Of a DNA stretch of 64,000 bases, positions 52,853 to 63,666 are shown piece by piece. Location: NCBI GenBank assembly GCA_001730095.1, contig MDLF01000074.1, positions 1 through 64,000 of the forward strand, in the 5' to 3' direction. This DNA comes from Rhodobacteraceae bacterium (ex Bugula neritina AB1) (GTDB lineage: Bacteria > Pseudomonadota > Alphaproteobacteria > Rhodobacterales > Rhodobacteraceae). The position numbers and the translations under genes were made by a program. The notes beneath the pieces were generated by a model. It had not been told where the DNA came from. It ran no database searches and worked only from the letters and a program-made list of their open reading frames with translations. Position 1 is the stretch's first letter. Each line of letters opens with the position of its first letter.

Positions 52853-53410
52853 TCAGCTTTCGGCCTTATGTGCTTTGGTTGCGGCCTGTACAGCTGCCGA
52901 GGGCGTCGGTGCTGCTGCGGCGGCGGGCGCCGGTGCGGCAGCCGGTGCGGATTTGCGGCCGCCCGGGTTCAACGGATCGTCCTGGCGCTGCACGGAGCCT
53001 TCAAAATGGGCGCCGCTTTCGATGGCAATGGTCTTGTGAATAATGTCGCCTTCGACCCGCGCAGTGGAGGTCAGGCGGACCTTCAGGCCGCGCACACGGC
53101 CGACGATGCGGCCGTTGATCACCACGTCATCAGCGGTGATTTCACCCTTGATGGTGGCGGTTTCGCCAACGGTCAGCAGATGCGCGCGGATGTCGCCTTC
53201 GACGGTGCCTTCGACCTGGATGTCGCCGGTGGTCTTGACGTTGCCGGTGATGTGCAGGTCCGAGCTGAGCAGCGATGCGGCGGGCTTGGCCTTGGGCATG
53301 CTGGAAGTATAATCACTGGGAGCTGGCGCCGCTGCCGGTGCTGCGGCGGGTGCCGGGGTTGCTTCGGCCTGCTTCGGACCAGGCTCATTGATCTTGGATT
53401 TAGAAAACAT
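52853..53410 (-). CDS. Bactofilin
   Basis: This 185-residue bactofilin (DUF583) is a cytoskeletal beta-helix protein that polymerises without nucleotide. The core (about 45-145) shows repeated turns LHITGNVKTTGDIQVEGTVEGDI, TIKGEITADDVVINGRIVGRV and ARVEGDIIHKTIAIESGAHFEGSV. Both flanks are Pro/Ala-rich and disordered, as in bactofilins. The start overlaps the end of the M23 peptidase gene by 11 bases, a pairing typical for cell-shape bactofilins. Confidence 0.95.
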   Translation of the reverse strand: MFSKSKINEPGPKQAEATPAPAAAPAAAPAPSDYTSSMPKAKPAASLLSSDLHITGNVKTTGDIQVEGTVEGDIRAHLLTVGETATIKGEITADDVVINGRIVGRVRGLKVRLTSTARVEGDIIHKTIAIESGAHFEGSVQRQDDPLNPGGRKSAPAAAPAPAAAAAPTPSAAVQAATKAHKAES

Positions 53411-54731
53411 TTCTTGCAGCCTTGATGTAGATCATGGGGTTTACGGGTTGCCCGTTGACCCGCACCTCATAGTGGAGGTGGGTCCCGGTGGATCGTCCGG
53501 AGTTACCCATATCAGCAATGTGATCCCCGCGCGAGACCCTTTGGCCCTTAGTCACGCGGAGTTTCGAGTTATGGGCGTATCTTGTTTCGATGCCGAAAGC
53601 ATGGCGGATGGTGACCAGCCTGCCGTAGCCGGACTGCCAGCCTGAGTGGGTGACAACACCGTCGGCGGTGGCAAAGATATCGGTGCCGGTGCTGCCGGCA
53701 AAGTCAGAGCCTTTGTGCAGGCGGCGGCCGCCAGTTTTCGGGTCGCGACGGTAGCCGAAGCCAGAGGTCTGCCGCACAAGGCCAAGGTTCACCGGCGTTG
53801 CAAACGGCGCCTGCTGCGCAGCCAGCCGGTACAGGTTCAGCTGGTCGAGTTTGGCCAGAATTGCATTGGCGCGCAGCGTTTCAGGGGCCGGATCCTCGCC
53901 ACGGGTGGACATCGCCAGCGGCTCCAGCGGGCCGCCCTGTCCGTTGTAGCCGCGCCGCACCTGCTCAAGGATGTTTTCTGGCGGCATGCCTGCATTGCGA
54001 AACATCTTGTCGAGCGGGCTGACGGACACAGTGACGGCCTCTTCCAGCTGCCGGAAAATCTGGCTGTTGCGCTCATTCATCAGCTGGATCTCCAGCTCCA
54101 GTTCGTCGCGCTGTGCCAGAGCGCCCTGGGCATCAGCCAGAATCTGGTCGCGTTCGGTCGCGGTGTCGGCCAAGGCACCTGCCAGCAGATCCATCTGCGC
54201 TTCGGCGCTTGCCATGACAGCATGCGGGCTGGTGCCGTCCTCGGTCTGTTCCTTCAGCTGCGCCAGGGCTTTGCGGGCGCCGTCACGCTGGGTCATTGTG
54301 TCGCGCAGGGTGGTCTGGATCACCTCGATACCGGTTTCCAGCTCGCGGCGGCGGGTTTCAGAGGCCAGCAGCTCTGACTGCATCACCGAGATCTGCGCCA
54401 GCGCGGCATTGAACCGCTCCTGCGCGGCCAGCGCTTCTTCGGCGCGGGAATCGCGTTCGGCAGAAATGGCGTTGAGACGGGTGCGATAGGTCTGCTGGTC
54501 GCGTTTGGCCAGTTCGCGGAAATTGCCGGAACCGATGCTGTCCATCAGGACGATGGCTGTGGCGACAATTGACCAGGCGACAAACAGGGTGGCGCCGGCC
54601 ACGGCGACCAGCTGGGTTTCAGAACGCAGCCGGATAAAACGTGTGTCAGTGTCGGACTTCAGGAACACCCGCCGCTCCGGGAATCGGCGTTCGAGAAAAC
54701 TGTGAATTCTGATCGCGAACCTTGTGCGCAA
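53400..54731 (-). CDS. M23-family membrane-bound peptidoglycan endopeptidase
   Basis: This 443-residue protein has a short cytoplasmic N-terminus, one membrane helix (about 42-64), a long coiled coil (about 75-235) and a C-terminal LytM/M23 domain. The zinc motifs HKGSDFAG (HxxxD) and HLHYEVRVNG (HxH) are both present, so the enzyme may be active. It is organised like the M23 partners of bactofilins that shape the cell wall. It is translationally coupled to the bactofilin gene. Confidence 0.93.
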   Translation of the reverse strand: MRTRFAIRIHSFLERRFPERRVFLKSDTDTRFIRLRSETQLVAVAGATLFVAWSIVATAIVLMDSIGSGNFRELAKRDQQTYRTRLNAISAERDSRAEEALAAQERFNAALAQISVMQSELLASETRRRELETGIEVIQTTLRDTMTQRDGARKALAQLKEQTEDGTSPHAVMASAEAQMDLLAGALADTATERDQILADAQGALAQRDELELEIQLMNERNSQIFRQLEEAVTVSVSPLDKMFRNAGMPPENILEQVRRGYNGQGGPLEPLAMSTRGEDPAPETLRANAILAKLDQLNLYRLAAQQAPFATPVNLGLVRQTSGFGYRRDPKTGGRRLHKGSDFAGSTGTDIFATADGVVTHSGWQSGYGRLVTIRHAFGIETRYAHNSKLRVTKGQRVSRGDHIADMGNSGRSTGTHLHYEVRVNGQPVNPMIYIKAARNVF

Positions 54732-55199
54732 CTGTTGTGTCCTGTCCCAGCTTCAAGGCGGGCCGCACAAGCTGCTCCGCCTCCTTGGCCGAAGTAATTA
54801 GACAGGGCGGCGCAATTGGGCAAGCCTGTTGACCCTTCTGCAGCGACAGCCGCCGGTGGCGGCGGAAGATAGGCGGAAAATTGCCGAGTTGATCTGTGCT
54901 GTGGCCCGGGCGGGACACCTGCGGTTTTCCGTCAGCAAGGGCGGGGCGACAGCTGAAGGACGATGGGCGTGTGCGGCCAGAGCAGGAAGAGGAACAGGAA
55001 CTGGGGCTTTGGTGCGGCGGGGTCTTTTGCTGCGGAGACGGAAAGTGGGCCCCCGTTTTGGGTCCGAAAATACGTTGGCCAGAAAATACCGCCCGCAGCG
55101 CGCAGACGCCCAAGCTGCAAGAATGGACTGCGCCTGTTGAGCAAGCCAGACAGACTGTTGGACCAGCCAGCCTGTCTGGCTTCCTGGGTCTGCGCGCGT
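54732..55199. other. Intergenic region between the M23 and DUF455 genes
   Basis: 468 bases with no convincing gene. The right end has a long hairpin, AAGCCAGACAG (about 55143-55153) with CTGTCTGGCTT (about 55172-55182), just after the DUF455 stop. It may end that transcript although it lacks a T tail. The left end should contain the M23-bactofilin promoter. Confidence 0.45.
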
Positions 55200-56042
55200 T
55201 TACCAGCCCGGCAGCGGTTTTACCTGATCTGCCAGTGGCCAGTAGAAATCCGGTGGCAGGCCGGCATCGGCGCGCTTTTCTTCGTTGAAAGGCGGCTTCA
55301 GCGCGCCGCGGAAATATGTGCGCACCAGGGAGTGGAATGTCTCTTTGGGGTCCAGGTTGTCCCTGCCGCACAGGAAATTGAACCATTTGGAGCCATAGGC
55401 AACATGGGCCACTTCTTCGGCATAGATCAGCTCCAGTGCCGCGACAGCCTGCGGCAGCTGCGCCTTGCGGAAAATATCGATCATGCCGGGGGTTACATCG
55501 AGGCCACGGGCCTCCAGCACCATCGGCACCACCGCAAGACGGCCCATCAGATCATCTACCGTGTCTTCGGCGGCGCGCCACATGCCGGCATGGGCGGGCA
55601 GGGCGCCGTAGTGGCTGCCCAGAGCCTCAAGGCAGTCGCACATCAGGTTGAAATGTTTTGATTCTTCATCCGCGGCCTTGACCCAGTCGTCGAAGAATCC
55701 CAGCGGCATTGGCACATGGGAAAACCGGGCAATGATGTCCCAGTGCAGATCGACGGCATTCAGTTCGATATGAGCAACCGCATGCAGCAATGCGATGCGG
55801 CCGGCTTCAGAGCCGGGCTTGCGTTTGGGCACATCGCGGGGGGTCAGGAGTTCGGGTTGGTCCGGGCGGGCTGGGTGCAGCGGCGGACGGGCGGTGCCGA
55901 CCGGGATCTGCGGTGCTGCGCCGGTGCGGCTGGCCACCCATTCCGCAGCATGGCGGCGTGACAGGGCGGTCTTGGCGCGCCCGTCAGCTGTGGTCAGCAC
56001 CTCTGCGGCGCGTTCGGCAAGCGAAAGGGGCTGATCGGTCAT
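55200..56042 (-). CDS. DUF455-family ferritin-like protein
   Basis: This 280-residue protein has a ferritin-like four-helix bundle. Its putative di-iron ligands are HIELNAVDLHWD (E and H), DEESKHFNLM (E..H) and EEVAHVAYG (E..H). Family members have been linked to oxidative metabolism, but the reaction is not established. The N-terminus (about 1-75) is a less conserved extension. It appears monocistronic. Confidence 0.85.
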   Translation of the reverse strand: MTDQPLSLAERAAEVLTTADGRAKTALSRRHAAEWVASRTGAAPQIPVGTARPPLHPARPDQPELLTPRDVPKRKPGSEAGRIALLHAVAHIELNAVDLHWDIIARFSHVPMPLGFFDDWVKAADEESKHFNLMCDCLEALGSHYGALPAHAGMWRAAEDTVDDLMGRLAVVPMVLEARGLDVTPGMIDIFRKAQLPQAVAALELIYAEEVAHVAYGSKWFNFLCGRDNLDPKETFHSLVRTYFRGALKPPFNEEKRADAGLPPDFYWPLADQVKPLPGW

Positions 56043-56109
56043 GCTGGGCTCCTGTCCTGAAAGGTGGCTTTTGCAGCGGGTTCACCTGATTTGGGCGGCA
56101 AAGTCCAGA

Positions 56110-56290
56110 GCGGAACGGCAGCGCTCCCGCGCCTGCGGGGGATCAGCAGTCTGATCCCCCTGGCAGCCTTGGGCATGGCAGCGCGCGTTCCGCGCGCTGC
56201 GCGCCGCCCGGTAGGGCGGCGCCGGGCCCAACAGTGAGGGCCGTGCCCGTCAGGGCGGGGGCAGAACTGGCGGGAGCGCTTCGCCCCAAT
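56110..56290 (-). repeat. GC-rich intergenic repeat, copy C, with additional palindromes
   Basis: On the minus strand AAGCGCTCCCGCC is followed by TGTTGGGCCCGGCGCCGCC, the same two blocks as copies A and B. Additional palindromes (GGGGGATCAG with CTGATCCCCC, and GCGCGCGTTCCGCGCGC) lie beside it. The whole gap between DUF455 and bcp is of this kind. Confidence 0.55.
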
Positions 56291-56305
56291 CCTGCTGTGC
56301 CGGTT

Positions 56306-56767
56306 TCAGAGGGCGCGGACCGCTTCCAGCACCTCTGCTGCGTGGCCGTCGACCTTTACCTTGCGCCAGACCCGGGCAATCCGACCATCGGCGCCGATCA
56401 GGAAAGTGGAGCGCTCGATGCCCCAGTGTTTCTTGCCGTACATGCTCTTTTCGGCCCAGACGCCATAGTCCTCGCAGACGGTGCTGTCTGCATCCGACAA
56501 CAGCGGCGTGGTCAGCCCGTGTTTGGCGGTAAAATTCTCATGCTTCTTCAGACTGTCCTTGGAAATCCCGAAAACGTGAGCGCCTGCATCGGCGAATGCC
56601 TGCAAAGTCTCTGAAAAGGCGATGGATTCTTTGGTGCAGCCGGGCGTATTGTCGCGGGGATAGAAGAACAGCACCACAGGCGCGCCTGTGAGGCTGGATA
56701 ATGTGACCTCTCCGCCGCCGCCGCGGGGCAGGGTAAAGGAAGGGGCGGGATCTGAAATGTCGAGCAT
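56306..56767 (-). CDS. bcp: Thiol peroxidase of the Bcp/PrxQ family
   Basis: This 153-residue peroxiredoxin reduces peroxides. The peroxidatic Cys44 is in NTPGCTKES. The PrxQ resolving Cys five residues later is missing (Ile49 position), and Cys98 (STVCEDYGVW) is the only other Cys, so the enzyme may be 1-Cys or atypical. ATG 56767 has AGGAG upstream. It is divergent from the large AsmA-like gene with a 50-base gap. Confidence 0.93.
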   Translation of the reverse strand: MLDISDPAPSFTLPRGGGGEVTLSSLTGAPVVLFFYPRDNTPGCTKESIAFSETLQAFADAGAHVFGISKDSLKKHENFTAKHGLTTPLLSDADSTVCEDYGVWAEKSMYGKKHWGIERSTFLIGADGRIARVWRKVKVDGHAAEVLEAVRAL

Positions 56768-56817
56768 TGGCCTGTCTCCTGACTTATGCGCAAATCTTTG
56801 CGCGGCGACCATAGCCC

Positions 56818-59800
56818 ATGAGCAGCAAAGGGAAAGCTGAGATCAATACCGCCGGCGAGAATAACCGCGCCGCCGCTGAGGCGGTGCCTGTGCCGGGCCC
56901 CGGAGAGGACAGGGCGGAGCTTGCGCAGGCAGGTCCGCACCGCCGCCGCTGGAGCCTGTTGCAGGGGCTGGTCTGGCTGCTGGCGCTGGTGTCATTTCTC
57001 GGCGCGGGTGCGATCTATTTCGGGATCGGTACCAGGCTGGAAGCACCGGATTGGCTGCGCGGCCGGGTGGAAACGCGGATTGAACAGCATCTGAACGGTC
57101 TGCAGATCGAGTTTGGCGCCATTCACATGGTCGTAAACAAAGGCTGGCGGCCGCGGGTGAGCCTGCAGGACGTGGTGCTGCGGCATCCGGACGGCAGTGT
57201 TTTTGCCCAGCTGGCAGATGCTGAGGCGAGCCTGGCCATGCGGCCTTTGCTGCGGGGGCAGATACAGCCCAAGCGGATTGCGCTGAGCGGGCTTTTTGCG
57301 GCACTGCGGCGCAATGGCGATGGCTCTTTCGCGCTGAGCTTTGCGGATGGCGCCGTGCCGTCGCGGCGTGCCGCCAGCCTGGTGGAGCTGATCGAGCAAT
57401 GGGACAGTCAGCTGCAAAAGCCGGTTCTGGCGGCGCTGACAGAGGTTGAAACCAGTGAGCTGACGCTGTCCTACACCGACGACCGGCTGGGCCGTGGCTG
57501 GACTCTGGACGGCGGTCTGATCGGGTTGCAGCGGCAGGGCAGCTCAGTGTCGCTGTCGTCGGTGTTCTCGGTGCTCAGCGGGCGCGGCGATGTGGGCACG
57601 GTGGAGGCCAGCTATGCCTCTGAGATCGGCAGTCCAGAGGCAGAGTTCGGCGTGCTGGTGTCGGATATCGCCAGCGAGGACATCGCGGTGCAAAGCCCGG
57701 CGCTTGGCTGGCTTGGTGTGCTGCGGGCGCCGATTTCCGGGTCATTGCGCGGCGGCGTCGATGAGGCCGGGGCGGTGCTGCCGGTGCAGGCCAGCCTGCG
57801 GATCGGCGAAGGGGTGATCCAGCCCGCTGCACAGACCCGCCCGGTGCCAATCACCGGGGCGCGCAGCTATTTCACCTATGATCCGGCCCGACAGGAGCTG
57901 GCGTTTTCCGAACTTGCCGTGCAAAGCGGCTGGGGATCGGGCGTGATGCAGGGGCAGGCCAGCCTCGACGGGATTGAAAACGGACAGCTGGCCGGGCTGG
58001 TGGGGCAGCTGCGCTTTACCAATCTGGAGCTGAACCCGCGCCGCCTGTTTGAAACACCGGTGAAATTTCCGGCAGTGGATGCGGATTTTGATCTCAGGCT
58101 CAAACCGTTTCAGCTGCGTCTGGGGGAAATGCTGGTGCGCGACGGGGACAGCCGGATCCACTTTGACGGCACTGTCGGGGTCGGCAGCGGCGGCTGGGAC
58201 TATGATCTGAACGGCAGTGTAGACCGGGCAGAGGTTGCGCGCATCAAGGAACTGTGGCCATCGGTGCTGGCGCCCAAGCCGCGGGAGTGGGTGCGCGAGA
58301 ACCTGCATGCCGGTCAGCTGCGCGATGTCGGGTTCCATTTGCGCGGGCGCAGCAGCGGCAAGCCGTTTGTCAGTCTGGATCTGGCGTTTGAGGACACCGA
58401 AGTGGTGTTTCAGAAATTCATGCCGCCGGTTCGGGGTGGGTCGGGACAGCTGAGCCTGTACGGCGAGCGGTTTGTGGTCACCGCGTCCGGTGGCACCGTG
58501 ACAGCCGGTCAGGGCGGCGATGTCGAGGTTGCCGGATCTTCCTTCATCATTCCGGATGTGTCAGCCAAAGAGGGCACGCCGGGGATCGCCCGTATCAAGG
58601 CGAAGGGCTCAGCCACCGCCGCGCTGTCGCTGCTGAACCGGGAGCCGCTGCAGGTGATGGACAAAGCCGGCCTGCCGGTGGATCTGGCAGAGGGAATGGT
58701 GGACGCCCAAGGCACGCTGTCGCTGCCCCTGCAAAAAGACATTCCGGTAGAGGACATTCTTTATCACTATCGCGGCACCGTGCGCGGGATGCTGTCTGAC
58801 ACGCTGGTTCCGGGGCATACAGCGAAGGCCGCTCTGCTTCATGTTGAGGGTGACCAGGGCCAGGTGCGGATCAGCGGTACTGGCAGCCTGTCGGGCATCC
58901 CTCTGAGTGCCGGCTGGCAGCAGGAGATCGGCAAGGATGCAGCACCGGACAGCCGCGTCGAGGGGCAGATCGAACTGTCGGCTGCTGCGGTTGAGGCCTT
59001 TCGTATCGGGCTGCCGCCGGGTGCGGTTTCCGGCAAGGCCCAGGGCCGCTATGCGGTGGATCTGAAGCCCGGTGTGCCGCCGCGGCTGTCGCTGGAGTCG
59101 GATTTGGTGGGGGCAGGCCTGCGCATTCCGGAAATCAGCTGGCGCAAGCGGGAAACGGCGGCTGGCAAGCTGTCGATGACGGCCACTTTGGGGGGAACCG
59201 CGACGGTGGACCGGCTGGAGTTGCAGGCACCGGGGCTGTCGGCCGCAGGCCGGGTGACCACCCATACCACCGGCGGGCTAAACCAGGCTGTTTTCACCTC
59301 GGCGCGTGCCGGTGACTGGTTCCGGGGGGCGGTGACCTTTCACGGGCGCGGCGCAGCAGCGCCGGCGATTGAAGTGACCAGCGGCCAGCTGGATCTGAAC
59401 AAATCCCCGTTTTCCGATAGCACCAGCGGCGGAGGCGGCAGCAGCGGCAGTACCAGCGCGGTTCCGGTCACGCTTCGGCTGCAAAATCTGCAGGTGACGG
59501 AAAGCATCGGGCTGCAAAATTTTCAGGGCCGCTTTTCCACGCACGGCGGCATGAACGGGGAATTCACCGCCCGGCTCAACGGCGGGACGCCGGTGGCCGG
59601 GACCTTGGTGCCACAGAACGGCGGCACAGCCTCGCGCATCCGGTCCAATGACGCAGGCGGGGTGTTCCGTTCTGCCGGGATGTTTGAGCATGGCCGGGGC
59701 GGCAGTTTTGACATGACGCTGGTTCCGGTCGGCAAGGCGGGCGAATATGACGGCAGGGTCAATGTGAAAAACATCCGGGTGAAGAATGCCCCGTCCATGG

Positions 59801-60282
59801 CGGCGATTCTCAATGCAATCAGCCTGGTGGGGCTGTTGGATGAGATGACCGGCCAGGGCATTCTGTTCACCAGCATGGCAGGACGGTTCCGGCTGGGGGA
59901 TTCGCATCTGATCCTGCATCAGAGCAGCGCAGTTGGCCCGTCGATGGGTCTGTCTTTGGACGGCAATTACGATCTGAACAGCAGCCGGCTGAACATGCGC
60001 GGGGTGATTTCGCCGGTCTATTTGCTGAATGCGATCGGGCGGGTGCTGTCGCCACGCGATGGCGAGGGGCTGTTCGGTTTCACCTTCACCCTGCGCGGCA
60101 CGGCGAATGATCCGTCTGTTTCGGTCAACCCGCTGGCTGGGCTTGCGCCGGGCTTTCTGCGGGAGGTGTTCCGCGGGCCTGCACCGAAGGTGCCGGGCGA
60201 CAGCCGGGCCTTTTCTGCGGACGGAAAAGAGCTGGAAGACGGCGAAGAGCTGGTCCGCACGCCGCCGGGGGCCAACAAGTGA
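56818..60282 (+). CDS. Large AsmA-like/DUF3971 envelope protein
   Basis: This 1154-residue protein has one N-terminal membrane helix (about 46-70) and a very long beta-rich periplasmic part, matching DUF3971/AsmA-like (YhdP, TamB-related) proteins. Conserved stretches include [58 protein letters not shown] and the C-terminal [31 protein letters not shown]. Relatives form hydrophobic grooves thought to carry phospholipid to the outer membrane. A Gly/Ser-rich insert lies near 865-880. Confidence 0.88.
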   Translation: MSSKGKAEINTAGENNRAAAEAVPVPGPGEDRAELAQAGPHRRRWSLLQGLVWLLALVSFLGAGAIYFGIGTRLEAPDWLRGRVETRIEQHLNGLQIEFGAIHMVVNKGWRPRVSLQDVVLRHPDGSVFAQLADAEASLAMRPLLRGQIQPKRIALSGLFAALRRNGDGSFALSFADGAVPSRRAASLVELIEQWDSQLQKPVLAALTEVETSELTLSYTDDRLGRGWTLDGGLIGLQRQGSSVSLSSVFSVLSGRGDVGTVEASYASEIGSPEAEFGVLVSDIASEDIAVQSPALGWLGVLRAPISGSLRGGVDEAGAVLPVQASLRIGEGVIQPAAQTRPVPITGARSYFTYDPARQELAFSELAVQSGWGSGVMQGQASLDGIENGQLAGLVGQLRFTNLELNPRRLFETPVKFPAVDADFDLRLKPFQLRLGEMLVRDGDSRIHFDGTVGVGSGGWDYDLNGSVDRAEVARIKELWPSVLAPKPREWVRENLHAGQLRDVGFHLRGRSSGKPFVSLDLAFEDTEVVFQKFMPPVRGGSGQLSLYGERFVVTASGGTVTAGQGGDVEVAGSSFIIPDVSAKEGTPGIARIKAKGSATAALSLLNREPLQVMDKAGLPVDLAEGMVDAQGTLSLPLQKDIPVEDILYHYRGTVRGMLSDTLVPGHTAKAALLHVEGDQGQVRISGTGSLSGIPLSAGWQQEIGKDAAPDSRVEGQIELSAAAVEAFRIGLPPGAVSGKAQGRYAVDLKPGVPPRLSLESDLVGAGLRIPEISWRKRETAAGKLSMTATLGGTATVDRLELQAPGLSAAGRVTTHTTGGLNQAVFTSARAGDWFRGAVTFHGRGAAAPAIEVTSGQLDLNKSPFSDSTSGGGGSSGSTSAVPVTLRLQNLQVTESIGLQNFQGRFSTHGGMNGEFTARLNGGTPVAGTLVPQNGGTASRIRSNDAGGVFRSAGMFEHGRGGSFDMTLVPVGKAGEYDGRVNVKNIRVKNAPSMAAILNAISLVGLLDEMTGQGILFTSMAGRFRLGDSHLILHQSSAVGPSMGLSLDGNYDLNSSRLNMRGVISPVYLLNAIGRVLSPRDGEGLFGFTFTLRGTANDPSVSVNPLAGLAPGFLREVFRGPAPKVPGDSRAFSADGKELEDGEELVRTPPGANK

Positions 60283-60343
60283 TCCCGGCTGCCGACAAAG
60301 AACGGCATGGATTTTCCCCGCTGCACATCTTATAGCGCGCGCC

Positions 60344-61426
60344 ATGAAACTCAGTGACTTCGACTTCGACCTGCCTGACGACCTGATTGCCACCCGGCCT
60401 GCAAACCCGCGCAGCTCTGCCCGGCTGCTGGTCGCAGACGGCAGTGACCTGCATGACGGGCAGGTGACCGACCTGATCCGCTGGCTGCGTCCGGGCGACC
60501 GGCTGGTGCTGAATGACACCAAGGTCATTCCGGCCCGCCTGAGCGGGCTGCGCCACCGCGACAGCGCACAGGGGCCTGTGGCCGCCAAGATCGAAGCGAC
60601 CCTGCTTGAGCCGCGCGCCGATGGCAGCTGGGCCGCACTGCTGAAACCGCTGAAGAAAATCCGCACAGGTGAGGAAATAATCTTCTCCGCTGATCTGAGT
60701 GCAACCCTGGAGGCCATCGAAGACGGCCAGGGGCATTTGCGGTTCAATCTGAGCGGCACGGATTTTGACAGCGCCCTGGCCGCGGCCGGCGCGATGCCGC
60801 TGCCGCCCTATATCGCCGCCAAACGCGCCGCAGATGAACAGGACAAGACCGATTACCAGACGGTCTGGGCAAAAAACACCGGCGCGGTGGCGGCGCCCAC
60901 GGCCTCGCTGCATTTCGATGCGCCGCTGCTGGCCGCGCTGAAAGAGCGCGGGGTCGAATTTTCCTATGTCACCCTGCATGTGGGGGCGGGGACTTTTCTG
61001 CCGGTTAAGGTTGAGGATGTGACCACCCACAGGATGCATGCGGAATGGGGCAGGGTGAGCCCGCAGGCCGCGCAGGAAATCGCCGCCACCAAGGCGGCGG
61101 GCGGGCGGGTGATACCGGTCGGCACCACGGCGCTGCGGCTGATTGAAAGCGCGGCCATTGGCGGGAAAATCAAACCGTGGGAAGGGGATACAGATATCTT
61201 TATCTACCCTGGCTTTGCGTTTCAGGCCGCTGATGCGCTGATGACAAATTTCCACCTGCCGAAATCGACGCTCTTGATGCTGGTTTCTGCCCTGATGGGG
61301 CAGGAGGGCATACGGCGCATTTATTCCCATGCCGTAGACAACCGGTACCGGTTCTTCTCCTATGGGGATGCGTCGCTTTTGATCCCGGCGAAGGCGAATA
61401 CGCCTCAGAAATGCGGCGCGGAATAG
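60344..61426 (+). CDS. queA: S-adenosylmethionine:tRNA ribosyltransferase-isomerase
   Basis: This 360-residue enzyme builds epoxyqueuosine on tRNA. Family motifs are [95 protein letters not shown] and [18 protein letters not shown]. It starts 61 bases after the AsmA-like gene and may share its transcript. Confidence 0.96.
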   Translation: MKLSDFDFDLPDDLIATRPANPRSSARLLVADGSDLHDGQVTDLIRWLRPGDRLVLNDTKVIPARLSGLRHRDSAQGPVAAKIEATLLEPRADGSWAALLKPLKKIRTGEEIIFSADLSATLEAIEDGQGHLRFNLSGTDFDSALAAAGAMPLPPYIAAKRAADEQDKTDYQTVWAKNTGAVAAPTASLHFDAPLLAALKERGVEFSYVTLHVGAGTFLPVKVEDVTTHRMHAEWGRVSPQAAQEIAATKAAGGRVIPVGTTALRLIESAAIGGKIKPWEGDTDIFIYPGFAFQAADALMTNFHLPKSTLLMLVSALMGQEGIRRIYSHAVDNRYRFFSYGDASLLIPAKANTPQKCGAE

Positions 61427-61597
61427 TAGACAAGCGCAGCAATGATGATCCTTTATGGCGCATAGAGGGTTCATAATACTGAAACCAAAATCTGAGATGC
61501 CGGTCCTGCGGGTCAAACCGCCCGGAGCGAACTATCCATTGTGATGGCAGCCTGTTCCCTTGCGGAGGGCTGCTTTTCTTTCGAAGGAGGCATGGAA

Positions 61598-62872
61598 ATG
61601 CTGCAGGTGCTGTCGAGCGCATGGGCGCTGCTGCTTGGAATGATGCTGCTGATGGTCGGCAACGGCCTGCAGGGCACCATGCTGGGTGTGCGCGGCGAGA
61701 TCGAGGGCTTTGCCACCTTCGAGATGTCGATTGTGATGGCTGCGTATTTCGCGGGCTTTCTGGGTGGGTCGCGGCTGGCGCCGGAGATGATCCGCCGGGT
61801 TGGCCATGTCCGGGTGTTTGCGGCGCTGGCGTCCTTTATCTCTGCTGTGATGATCCTGTATCCGGTTCTGCCCAACACTGTCGCATGGGGTCTGGGCCGG
61901 GTGATCATCGGGTTCTGTTTCTCGGGCGTGTATGTGACAGCTGAAAGCTGGCTGAACAACGCTGCCGACAACTCCAACCGGGGCAAGGCGCTGTCGCTGT
62001 ACATGATCGTGCAGATGATCGGCATTATTACCGCGCAGGGCCTGATCCAGATCGGGGATCCCGGCGGCTATGAAGCCTTTGTCATCGCTTCGATCCTGGT
62101 TTCGATTTCCTTTGGGCCGATTCTGCTGTCGATCTCGCCGACCCCGGCTTTTGACACCACCAAGCCGATGACCTTGAAGGAGCTGATGAAGATCTCGCCG
62201 CTGGGCTGTGTCGGCATGTTCCTGCTGGGCGGCGTGTTCTCGGCGCAGTTCGGTATGAGTTCGGTATACGGAGCCGCCGCCGGGCTGACCCTGATGGAGC
62301 TGTCGATCTTCATCGCCACCTTCTATATCGGCGCAACCATCCTGCAGTATCCGCTGGGCTGGATTTCGGACCGTATGGACCGCCGTATCCTGATTTTCGT
62401 TGTCGCGCTGGTCGGCGGTTTCGGCGCTGTGGCGGGCTTCTTCTTGGGGGGTGACTTCAAGATGCTGCTGGTTGCAGCCTTCTTTATCGGCGGGCTGTCC
62501 AATCCGCTGTATTCCCTGCTGATCGCCTATACCAACGATTATCTGGATCACGACGACATGGCTGCGGCTTCGGGCGGTCTGGTGTTCATCAACGGGCTTG
62601 GCGCCATTGCCGGTCCGATGATCACCGGCTGGCTGATGGCGGATTCAGTCTTCGGCCCGGCGGGGTTCTTTGCCTTTATCGCGGCCCTGATGTTCGTGAT
62701 GGCTGCCTATGCCGCCTACAGGGCGACTCAGCGTGCAGCAATCCCGGTTGAAGAAACAGGCAGCTTTACCGTGATGTCGCCGACAGCAACGCCAGTTGCG
62801 GTGGAATTTGCCCAGGAATACGCCATCGAGACTGAGCTGGAGGAGCAGGAAACTGCCAATGAAGAGAGCTGA
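61598..62872 (+). CDS. Major facilitator superfamily transporter
   Basis: This 424-residue protein has 12 predicted membrane helices and an acidic C-terminal tail (about 390-424). The motif GWISDRMDRRILIFVVAL in the cytoplasmic loop after helix 8 matches MFS motif A (G..sDr.dRR). The type resembles YcaD/Bcr-like permeases (AESWLNNAADNSNRGKALSLYMI), but the substrate is unknown. The second ATG at 61598 is preferred because AGGAGG (61585-61590) is seven bases upstream, whereas ATG 61592 is too close. Confidence 0.88.
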   Translation: MLQVLSSAWALLLGMMLLMVGNGLQGTMLGVRGEIEGFATFEMSIVMAAYFAGFLGGSRLAPEMIRRVGHVRVFAALASFISAVMILYPVLPNTVAWGLGRVIIGFCFSGVYVTAESWLNNAADNSNRGKALSLYMIVQMIGIITAQGLIQIGDPGGYEAFVIASILVSISFGPILLSISPTPAFDTTKPMTLKELMKISPLGCVGMFLLGGVFSAQFGMSSVYGAAAGLTLMELSIFIATFYIGATILQYPLGWISDRMDRRILIFVVALVGGFGAVAGFFLGGDFKMLLVAAFFIGGLSNPLYSLLIAYTNDYLDHDDMAAASGGLVFINGLGAIAGPMITGWLMADSVFGPAGFFAFIAALMFVMAAYAAYRATQRAAIPVEETGSFTVMSPTATPVAVEFAQEYAIETELEEQETANEES

Positions 62873-63011
62873 TTGCGCTAACCATCCGAAATTGTGAGGA
62901 TTATTTCACACAGCCCCCTTGCCTGTTGCAATTTGTGACCCAAGCTTACTTGTAAAGCTACTGTAAAATGGCCTGAAGATAGGGTCAGGAAAACACTTGG
63001 AGTTACGACCG

Positions 63012-63590
63012 ATGGCTGGTCCCGAAGAGATACTTGCATTCTGGCTCGACGAAGTCGGAGAGAAGGGGTGGTATCTGCAGGATGACGCGCTGGATCAACA
63101 GATCCGCGAGAAGTTTCAAAAAACCTGGGAGGCAGCCTGCGAAGGCACGTTTTCCTTCTGGCTCACTTACCCGAGCGGAACCCTGGCCTATATCATCCTG
63201 ATGGACCAGTTCGCGCGGAACATGTTCCGCGGCGAAGCCCGGGCGTTTGCAACGGACCGCGCCGCGCTGTCGTCGGCGAAGGTTGCGGTCAACAAGCGGT
63301 GGGACATGAAGATTGATGAACCGGCCCGCCAGTTCTTCTACCTTCCGCTGATGCATTCTGAAAACCTGTGCGATCAGGAACGCTGCATCCGTCTGATGAT
63401 GGAACGGATGCCGAAGACCGGCGCCAGCAATTTGCTGCATGCCCGCGCGCATCGCGAAGTGATCCGCCAGTTCGGCCGCTTCCCCTACCGCAACGAGGCC
63501 CTGCGCCGCGCCAGCACGACCCCGGAGCGGGATTATGTCATGGCAGGCGGCTACGGCGAAACCATGCGGCAGATCCAGGCAGTCGGCTGA
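63012..63590 (+). CDS. DUF924-family protein
   Basis: This 192-residue soluble helical protein shows the DUF924 signature (ILAFWLDEVGEKGWY, ILMDQFARNMFRGEARAFATD, FFYLPLMHSENLCDQERC, GRFPYRNEALRR). The fold resembles TPR-like helical bundles and the biochemical role is unknown. ATG 63012 has GGAG nine bases upstream; an in-frame TTG at 62997 is rejected. It ends at a strong terminator. Confidence 0.9.
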   Translation: MAGPEEILAFWLDEVGEKGWYLQDDALDQQIREKFQKTWEAACEGTFSFWLTYPSGTLAYIILMDQFARNMFRGEARAFATDRAALSSAKVAVNKRWDMKIDEPARQFFYLPLMHSENLCDQERCIRLMMERMPKTGASNLLHARAHREVIRQFGRFPYRNEALRRASTTPERDYVMAGGYGETMRQIQAVG

Positions 63591-63612
63591 CAGCGCTGCG
63601 TGTGAGACATTT

Positions 63613-63647
63613 ATAAGCCGCGCCCTGAGGAGGGGCGCGGCTTTTTC
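63613..63647 (+). terminator. Terminator of the DUF924 gene
   Basis: AAGCCGCGCCC (63615-63625) pairs with GGGCGCGGCTT (63633-63643), then T run. Confidence 0.92.
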
Positions 63648-63666
63648 ATTGGGTCCGACGGTTACG

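Noticed and set aside
59278-60759. 493-residue frame antisense to the AsmA-like gene and queA
   Set aside because: It spans two certain genes on the other strand and has no family features.
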